Assembly: GCF_000003605.2 (NCBI RefSeq)
Contig: NW_003106599.1
Location: 234,121 to 279,039 of the forward strand
DNA from: Saccoglossus kowalevskii
Lineage: Eukaryota > Hemichordata > Enteropneusta > Harrimaniidae
DNA: 44,919 nt
Reading direction: 5' to 3'
Shown one piece after another: positions 37,657 through 44,919 of this stretch. Made by a program: the position numbers and the translations under genes. Position 1 is the stretch's first letter, and every line of letters begins with the position of its first letter. The notes beneath the pieces were generated by a model. The model was not told the origin of the DNA and did not search any database. It saw nothing but the letters and a program-made list of their open reading frames with translations.

Positions 37657-38027
37657 TTCAAATACACTACGTTTTGACTCAAATACACTACGTCTTTAAC
37701 TCAAATACACTACGTTTTGTCTCAAATACACTACGTTTTGACTCAAATACAGTACGTCTTTAACTCAAATACACTACGTTTTGTCTCAAATACACTACGT
37801 TTTTTACTCAAATACACTACGTTTTGACTCAAATACACTACGTCTTTAACTCAAATACACTACGTTTTGACTCAAATACACTACGTTCTGTCTCAAATGC
37901 ACTACGTTTTTGATTCAAATACACTACGTTTTGACTCAAATGTACTATGCTCTTCGACTCAAATGCATTACGTTTTTTTTTTTTTACTCAAATTGTACTA
38001 CGCTCTTTGACTCAAATACATTTACGC
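37657..38027. repeat. Minisatellite, about 17 units of 21-22 bp
   Basis: The unit is CTCAAATACACTACG followed by a variable 6-8 nt tail. Tails come in types TTTTGA, TTTTGT and TCTTTAA. The tail order is partly repeated, which indicates duplication of multi-unit blocks. The right-hand units (from about 37930) are more diverged, and one carries a long T run. Confidence 0.95.
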
Positions 38028-38933
38028 CTGTGGAGAATGTTTTTGTTTTTTAAAGTAACAGGAACTGACGAAAAATTGAATCGACCTGTCGCGTCACGGT
38101 GTTCAACACACCGGGGAGTCTGAAAAACATCGATACTAGGTCGGACTTTTTTCCAAGGTGTCCGGGATCTTTGAATCAACTCGTCCATTCTCCACTACAT
38201 TACCGCTGTACGTCGCCAAGGACCAAGTCGCTTATTGATAATGTATCGATTTATGGTTGTTCTTCAACGTTCCGTATCATACTACTTTTTTCTAATTACA
38301 TATTACCGGCTTTCTGTGATTGTGTGGAAAACTGCGTGAAATGCACGCAATCATATGAAATCTACCCTGACTACGTAGAAAAAAAAAATGGCGGATATAA
38401 GACAAACGTACGAAATCTCCGCTGGTGTAGTTGATGTGCTGTCACCTCTCAGCGTAGCGATCGATCGACCGTCTGAGAAGAAACGACTGCCTGCTCATCA
38501 ACGGTGTCGAAATCAGGGTTAAGCTAAGTTTGGCAGTCAGTCGAGTGTGGATTGTGTGTAGAGAATACGAGGTGACAGGCGCAGCTGCTCACACTGACTG
38601 ACAGAGAGGGCAGGAATGCTAGCGCAGCGTGACAAATTTGACAGCATTGGGCAGGTGTCACGTGATCCAATCATGTGACGCTTCAACAAGCAAACTTGCT
38701 TGAGATGTTCGGTGTGTACATTCTTGTGCACGCGCTGAAGAGCGGCTTGGTGACTGACAACAATTACTATTACGGTGTTGATTTCTACCACTCATGACTG
38801 TCTGGCACTTTCAAGTGTGAAATGTAAACTTTAAATTCAGAGGCAGTCTCAACAATGAATGTCGACCTCGAAGCCACGAAATATACGTTGTCAAATACGC
38901 CCCAAGATATAACGGTCGTTTTACCGATTTTTT
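38028..38933. other. Intergenic DNA, no gene recognised
   Basis: A frame of about 111 codons at 38099-38434 has no domain signature. It contains ATGGCGG at 38388-38394 and CACGTG at 38659-38664. Confidence 0.5.
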
Positions 38934-39066
38934 GTAAAGGGCGGCAGTCGTCGCACCGCGTCCTGTTCGATATGGGACTCATAGCGACGTATACAACGCG
39001 TGTAAAATACATTGTTTATTTACATGAAATTCGAACACGCGCTGCGCGACTAACACCGCGCTTTAA
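38934..39066 (+). mobile_element. TTAA-flanked MITE, copy 3 (133 bp)
   Basis: Same family and orientation as the other copies. The left edge reads GTAAAGGG, so the left TTAA carries one substitution; the right edge is intact CTTTAA. The right end is the TAACAC variant, as in copy 1. It is open in one frame with its flanks, which is why a frame of about 131 codons spans it; that frame is not evidence of a gene. Confidence 0.85.
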
Positions 39067-39892
39067 ATCTACGGAATGCTTAGTTGCATATGTGTTCTCA
39101 AATATTACTCCTTGTTTTCTCTCATTTTGGATCATAAAAATACCGATGCGATTGAAATTACCAAAAACACAGCTAATTAAAAATACAGTATGGACAAGTC
39201 TAAATATATTATACTATCAATATTATGATGGCGGGAGATATTATTTTTAGCACTCCGGAATAGTTTCTATTAAATTTAAAATGGATTCACAAATGTCAAA
39301 GATTGCAGTATGGAGCTACTTAAATAGAGTTTAATATGATTAAAAAAAAATATTTCACAACAAATCTCTTTCAGTTTTAACACGTGATCAGTGTGTTGCA
39401 TAGTGTCCCAGCAGCAAGTGCTTGTCACTGTAACGCTTGTTAGCCAAATCCCAGAGTTGTGCCAGTGTTTTAATGACATTTGAATGACATTGAATTTCTG
39501 TTGGATGTTATTATGGGTGTTAATTATGCAAATTGGTTATGATCCAGGTTTTATTTCTTGTTTTACAATCAATTTCCGATACAGATATTAACCTTCGAAA
39601 TGATAAAGTATTAATTGTCTCAAAGTCATGGAATTTCCAAAAATATAGCTGCGTTTTTTTTGTGCTGGCACCTATTGTTTTCATGGCTACTTAACTCTTC
39701 GGGCACAATTATTTTTCTCATTAAAAAAGCAATATTTAAAATTTTAAAGTTTTTTTTTATGAATTAATTAACCCAAAAACTGTTGAAGTTATCGAAAAAG
39801 GTTATGCACGTGTTTTTGAATGAAATTTGACAAACGTCATTATATCACATTTTTTGGAGGGATGATATTCCTTTTCCCGAAGAGAATTGAAA

Positions 39893-39955
<63 letters not shown>

Positions 39956-41712
39956 ACACTTTTATCGTTGAGTCTAAAAAAATATGGTGGAGATATCTTG
40001 TTTCATATCTCCAATTGAAGGCTCGTGAAATACATTATTATTGATTCAAATTGTGCCCAAAATAAGCATATTAATAAAGTTGCAATTTTCTTTTCTTCAG
40101 CTCGGTGTTCAGGGGAATTGTTTTGAAAAATAGCATAATATTTGGGGGAAATTCCTCAAAATACGAGAGTGTTACATACACGAGAGTGTTGTCCCGGATT
40201 ACCATGGAGATTGTACATAATAAACCAAGGGAGCTTGTCATGCAATTTATGACAAACTTCGAATGGTATAAGTTATATGAGTAGTCTTCCGCCTCAAGTC
40301 CGATATTAATTATGCCTTTAAAAGTCAATAACTAAGAATAAAGTGTTCTGCAATGTTGTATAATAGTTAAATCTTTGCGTAGACAATTTCATAACAATTT
40401 CATAGTGAAGAATTAGCATCTTTCTAGTCTCATGTTGGTTCTTTGTGCTCCCATGGCAACGACTAATCACTGCACCAAGGTGTCTCTATTTATTAGTCCG
40501 CTTTGTTATGCTAATGAGGGTCATTATAATGCTAACTATTAACGTCACCGAAATATGTTCATTTCACCCGGAGCCGTAAATTGTTTGCAGATTTGAAAAG
40601 AGTTGAAAGTAAACAACCAAAATGTGTCGATTTAGAAGCGTTGTCATGCCAGTGTGTGGTATTGTCGACAAAAGGTGTAAACAGTCAATTTTAGGCGCGC
40701 TCACAAAACGTGTAATTAAAGTAAAAATAATCACCCGGGAAAAGATACAGTTGACCTTCAGCACCTCCCGGGCAATGAAGCCACGTATCGTTCGTGTAAT
40801 GGTGGTGTTCCCGCCAAAATACAACATTGAATGGGAATTCTTGGCTACCCATAAATCTAGCGATTGAATTTGACGGGCCATTTGTAACGGGACCGGAATC
40901 CTAACATTAGCATATCTCCCTGGCAACCAATGATACATGTCACATCGTGGTGTCCGACCTCTGACCTTTGCAGTGGCTGGGCAAAAAACAACACGTACTG
41001 CCCCTGGCTATTAAGATTCCTCGTCAGAAAACGATACATAAATCGTGCCTAGTTTTGAAAACATGGGTAATACTACTGACTGAGTATCACGCTATACGTC
41101 ACTTCCGTTATATGAACCAGGATGCACCCTGACGGTATTGCGAATAAAAGAATATTTTTTTAAAAAACTTTGACTAGATTCACTCCCTTTCATCTTAATC
41201 CGTATTATGCGTTTTATATTATATCACCCACTTAAAAAAATGTAAAACTTAAAATTGTTTTTATGGCAACCAATATCATATGCTAGTTTAACGATCGGAT
41301 GGAGTAGATGGAAGCCGCCGGTCTGGCACTGTGATATAGACAGTTGTTATCTTAATAGTTTGTAAATTAAATTGAAATTTAGAGTTTAATAATATCTACA
41401 TCAAGGTATCGTAGCACAAGTCTGTGTCTTACATTACAAATTAAGTTTCTATAAAATTACTCCACAACGTAAGCGTAATAAAATAATTTATGAATTGATC
41501 AATTTGATATTTACCATTATGCTTTTTTTGAAACTAAAAACGACGTGGATTCCACCACGTGCAAATATTTTTGAATAACCTGCGTGCTTCAGTGATGTCT
41601 TTCCAGTGAACTTTTGTAAACAGCAATGAGATTATTGAAGTAGACGTATAAAAAAACATAACTGACATGTCATTAATTATTTGCATAAAGAAAATAACAG
41701 AGACAAACTAAA
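39067..41712. other. Intergenic DNA, no gene recognised
   Basis: AT-rich. It contains ATGGCGG at 39228-39234, octamer ATGCAAAT at 39526-39533, ATTTGCAT at 41679-41686, CACGTG at 39381, 39807 and 41556, and the tetranucleotide tract at 39891-39957. Confidence 0.5.
39891..39957. repeat. (AAAT)n microsatellite
   Basis: About 16 uninterrupted tetranucleotide units. Confidence 0.97.
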
Positions 41713-41845
41713 TTAAAAGGCGGCAGTCGTCACGCCTCGTCCTGTTCGATGTGGGACTCATAGCGACGTATACAACGCGTGTAAAATACATTGTTTATTT
41801 ACATGGAATTCGAACACGCGCTGCACGACGACCACCGCGCTTTAA
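41713..41845 (+). mobile_element. TTAA-flanked MITE, copy 4 (133 bp)
   Basis: Same family and orientation. It has TTAA at both edges, left end TTAAAAGGCGG and right end GACCACCGCGCTTTAA. It carries several CpG-decay-like changes, for example GCCTCGTCC where other copies read GCCGCGTCC, and GCTGCACGAC where they read GCTGCGCGAC. Confidence 0.85.
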
Positions 41846-42546
41846 ACTAAATTATTATAAAAAAACAAAAAAACAAAACAGTTAATAGTTATAAACAATT
41901 ATAGTGAAAATTCCAGAAGCAGTTTTTCTACAACAACCAAATAAATCATTCAATTAAATTTGTATATACATTGTAACTGAGCAGATGACGTCACTGCTTT
42001 CAAGTCTGTATTACTGAAGAACAACAGTCCATCTGAATGTAACTACCTTTAATTTATTTCTAGTACTTTGTGACCAACAACACTCACATTGTTTTGAGAT
42101 ATACAGACATGGGCCCCTAACCCATACAGTACAGACACGTCCCAATAACAATCATACTTGTGAGAGGACGAACCTCACAGAACACCACATTATACCAGAT
42201 ATATGTATTAGTACAGGAGCCTTTCCCAAATATATTTTCAGAACAGCGCAATTTCGCTTCTTGTAAAAATAATTTACACTCCGTGAAATGATAGACAATG
42301 GTATCTCAGCGCTGCCTGACGTTGATATATCGGCTAATGGTGGTGTGATACCTACAAATAATGTGTTATAAAGAGAGCGTGACACCATGGTGATGACACC
42401 AATTATAAACAACACGTCCACGCTTGTATCATAGTAACATCCGTTGCTATGGCCAGAATTAAATTATGTTTAGTCGTACATAGAGAAATACGAGCGCGCT
42501 AACAATATGAATTTGTAGGTTTCACACTACCATTTGAGTTTTATCC
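41846..42546. other. Intergenic DNA, no gene recognised
   Basis: AT-rich, with no coding or RNA signal. It contains a CRE-like TGACGTCA near 41987. Confidence 0.5.
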
Positions 42547-42719
42547 AGGCGAAACAGTGGCGGACCCAGAGGGGGGGGGGGGCATGGCCCCTCCCAAACG
42601 CATGACGATTCATACCATCTGGATTACGCATAGCTTCTCTGCAATTTACGCTCCGTATATCTTAAGCGAAGCTTGGACCCCCCCCCCCCAATACATTTTG
42701 CTGGATTCGCGAGGCGAAA
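42547..42719. mobile_element. Small non-autonomous hAT-like element with 8-bp target duplication
   Basis: A perfect 8-bp direct repeat AGGCGAAA lies at 42547-42554 and 42712-42719, and 8-bp target duplications are a hallmark of hAT transposons. The 157-bp element between them begins CAGTGGCGGACCCAG, matching the CAGTGGCG-type termini of hAT-derived elements, and ends GCTGGATTCGCG. The right end fits an inverted copy (CTGGATTCGCCACTG) lacking CACT. Internally a G12 run (42571-42582) and a C12 run (42678-42689) are mutually inverted. It is too short to encode a transposase. Confidence 0.7.
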
Positions 42720-43002
42720 TGTACTGTTAAAGTAATTTTATTTTCACTCAAGTCATATTTGAAGTCAAACTTTAATATTATGTGTAATATAAAAATACAA
42801 ATTCAATTTGTTTGTGTTTTTTTTTTTTTGGTGAGCAACTGACATTTCTACAATTAACAGCTATGCGTATTTTGTCAGTGACAGTAAGGCTTCATTTCTT
42901 TTTAAAGAAACTTGCGTACTGTGGTGATATATTACTATCAATCATTTAACGCATAATGGCATTGTCATTGTAGTATGACACATATATGTAGTATATTTTA
43001 TT
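42720..43002. other. Intergenic DNA
   Basis: Nothing recognised apart from a T-run near 42816-42829. Confidence 0.5.
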
Positions 43003-43173
43003 CCATGGAGATTTTAATTGTATCGCGAGACGTACATTGTCGTCTATGGGGGAATTTAATCGTAGTAGGAGACCTGGACAGTGTCGTCTATGGGGAGTTT
43101 AGTTGTAGTATGAATCCTGTACATTGTATTTCCTGTGTATTGTTTTCTACGGAGGCTTTTATTGTAATATGAT
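43003..43173. repeat. Degenerate tandem repeat, about 3.5 units of 41-59 bp
   Basis: Unit starts CCATGGAG (43003), CTATGGGGG (43044), CTATGGGGA (43088) and CTACGGAGG (43147) are each followed by a TTTAATTGTAGTA-like block; GTACATTGTCGT-like ends are seen in the first three units. Confidence 0.6.
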
Positions 43174-44919
43174 TATTCAGAATTATATTAATAATTATAC
43201 ATGTTACCGGGCCTATCACAGATTCGCTTAAAATAAATGCTATTTTTTAAGACAACGATAAGAAACAACATGAAATGGGAGATTTCAGCGTGATATGTTC
43301 ACACAACTACAAACAGATAATTCGATGGATTTATCAAGTACAAGATAAAACAAAACGTAATTTGTCGAGTTGTGGAGTAATGTTTTGAGTAATGGCTTTT
43401 GCAGCTCTATCTAAGCTGCGTCGAGTCAGCGATATGCCAGGCAGTCAAACCTCACCCCATCCCATCACAGTACAAGAACAGCCATATTTGTTATATTTTC
43501 TTTATCAGTTTGGCGGAGAAAGGATAATTTTTTAACGTAGAATCGATCAGCAGCATGATGTTTTTAGTAATTGCTCGAGTCCGGCAAATTGTCTTATGTC
43601 ATATTAGTCTGGCGTTTTTTTTTTTTTAAAGTTCCACAGTGAATCAATCACTGTCGGTGCTACCCTGATATCGTTACTTCGATCTCATTCTCTGCAGTGG
43701 CGTCCTCGCCCCAAATCATCGACTACATCGTGTAATCAATGATGATAATTATAATGGCGCGGAATATAGTTAATTTCCGATGCCCGAGATACTAAAACAA
43801 TATCTCACTCGGGAACAAAATCATCATTCAGTAAATGGTAGTTGTGTTGCATTGCGTCATGTTGGATGCGGTTTCTAGGCAACGACACATAACGCGTGGA
43901 CATTACACTGCTTGTATAACGCGTATTTCTGGTGGTCGTTTTTTTTTTAATTCACTTGGTTAGGTCATATACTTAGGGTAATTAGGGTCCGAGATAATTT
44001 TTATACTATCAATATTTATTCCTATGTAATAAAACACATTTGTTTTATTTTATGGGCAAATTTCTAAATGATGACTTGTCAATGTTTAATATTTGTCAAC
44101 AGCGAAAAGCGTTTTGATGTGTGATTTAAAACATTTTTTTAAAAATAATCGACCAAACTACTTTCGAGATCTCGCGGAGTAGGGCAGAGTCACGCGACTT
44201 TTGTTCGCCCCTTCTCAATGTTCCATTTTTTACCGCCATCGCGTCCAAAAGAATAATGACCATCAATTGTACTTAATTGAGCCAATATTCCATATTAGTT
44301 CAGAGTCCGGCAATTTGGACACGTTCTGGAATTCTTAATAGCCTACTCACAAGGACACCTCAAATAACGAAAAGAATTTGCAATCATAGTTTCTACCTAG
44401 GCTGTACGCCTAGCTAAACTGTACTCTTTCCATTCAGAGTCATTAGGAAAAATCACTAGACCAACTAATCGCCACGTATCCGTGCCTGTCGTCTCTGCAC
44501 GACTCGGTTTAAATATTTGAAACCTTGGGATCAGAGCAGAACAAACCACATAAAATACGTAATATATTATTCACAAATGCGGACTGTGAAACAAGCGAAA
44601 GAATCAAATAATTTCGGTGTTCTGGAACAGGTGACGTTTGTTCGAATATGCCAGGAACTTGTTTGCTCGTTCGCAGCTGGCTTATAACGGACCGGCTCAC
44701 CGGTTCATGTCCAACACATTTTACAACAAATAATGAGAAATGTTTACGGTATTTCAAATGTTTAGTTTATCACTAAGATGTAATATGGTGGTTGGGTATT
44801 AAGACAAGTATTTTAGTGATTCAAACTAGACTAGACTCGAACGAGGATGATACAAAATTGCCGACTTGGTACGTACTCGTGCAATAATACCCGGTGACAA
44901 TGAAACCCGCTACATATGT
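43174..44919. other. Intergenic DNA to the right end, no gene recognised
   Basis: CCGCCAT lies at 44233-44239 and a T-run near 43616-43627. No Hox4 exon, homeobox or other gene is visible on either strand. Confidence 0.5.

Noticed and set aside
37657..38027. CRISPR-like appearance of regularly spaced short repeats
   Set aside because: The whole unit is repeated with no unique spacers, and the host is an animal. It is a minisatellite.
38099..38434. 111-codon frame considered as a Hox4 or other exon
   Set aside because: No YPWM, no homeodomain, no MSSYF-type start and no recognised domain.
28481..44919. Hox4 searched for to the right of mir-10
   Set aside because: No homeobox helix-3 motif (WFQNRR) or Hox4 N-terminal motif was found in any frame listed or read. 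It must lie beyond the window or in unsequenced DNA.

Overview
This window is a non-coding-rich piece of an animal Hox cluster. It holds one confidently recognised protein gene, a two-exon Hox5 (Scr/Hox5 orthology group) on the + strand at about 2.9-5.1 kb. It also holds one confidently recognised RNA gene, the microRNA mir-10, on the + strand at about 28.4 kb. The order Hox5 then mir-10 in the direction of transcription is the ancestral bilaterian arrangement, in which mir-10 lies between Hox5 and Hox4. Hox4 is therefore expected beyond the right end and the next more posterior Hox gene beyond the left end. Neither is visible here.

The organism is an invertebrate bilaterian. The DNA is AT-rich by eye, intergenic spacing is large (23 kb from Hox5 to mir-10, then at least 16 kb with no Hox4), and the homeodomain reads ALGLSERQ rather than the vertebrate ALCLSERQ or the fly ALCLTERQ. 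A lophotrochozoan such as a mollusc, or an ambulacrarian, fits best; the window alone does not settle the phylum.

Layout. 1-2.77 kb: upstream region with eight CACGTG E-boxes, ending in a recognisable core promoter (inverted CCAAT, E-box, TATA-like, initiator). 2.8-5.13 kb: Hox5, with a 1.5 kb intron between the YPWM motif and the homeodomain. 5.1-28.3 kb: intergenic DNA with no convincing gene but with CpG-rich, promoter-like islands at 11.3, 16.2-16.5 and 25.0 kb, two weak reading frames (10.4 and 21.8 kb) and one TTAA-flanked MITE. 28.35-28.54 kb: mir-10 bracketed by inverted ATGGCGG motifs. 29-44.9 kb: repeat-rich DNA with a (GA)34 tract, a minisatellite interrupted by a 50-N assembly gap, a 118-bp tandem array, a 17-unit minisatellite of about 21 bp, three more copies of the MITE, an (AAAT)n tract, and a small hAT-like element with a perfect 8-bp target duplication.

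How it works together: Hox5 is a homeodomain transcription factor for axial patterning, and mir-10 is the microRNA co-located and usually co-expressed with it, which targets Hox mRNAs in other animals. The dispersed YY1/Pho-type motifs (ATGGCGG, 14 found) and E-boxes (CACGTG, 25 found) are candidates for cluster-level regulation. That role is inference, not something the sequence proves.
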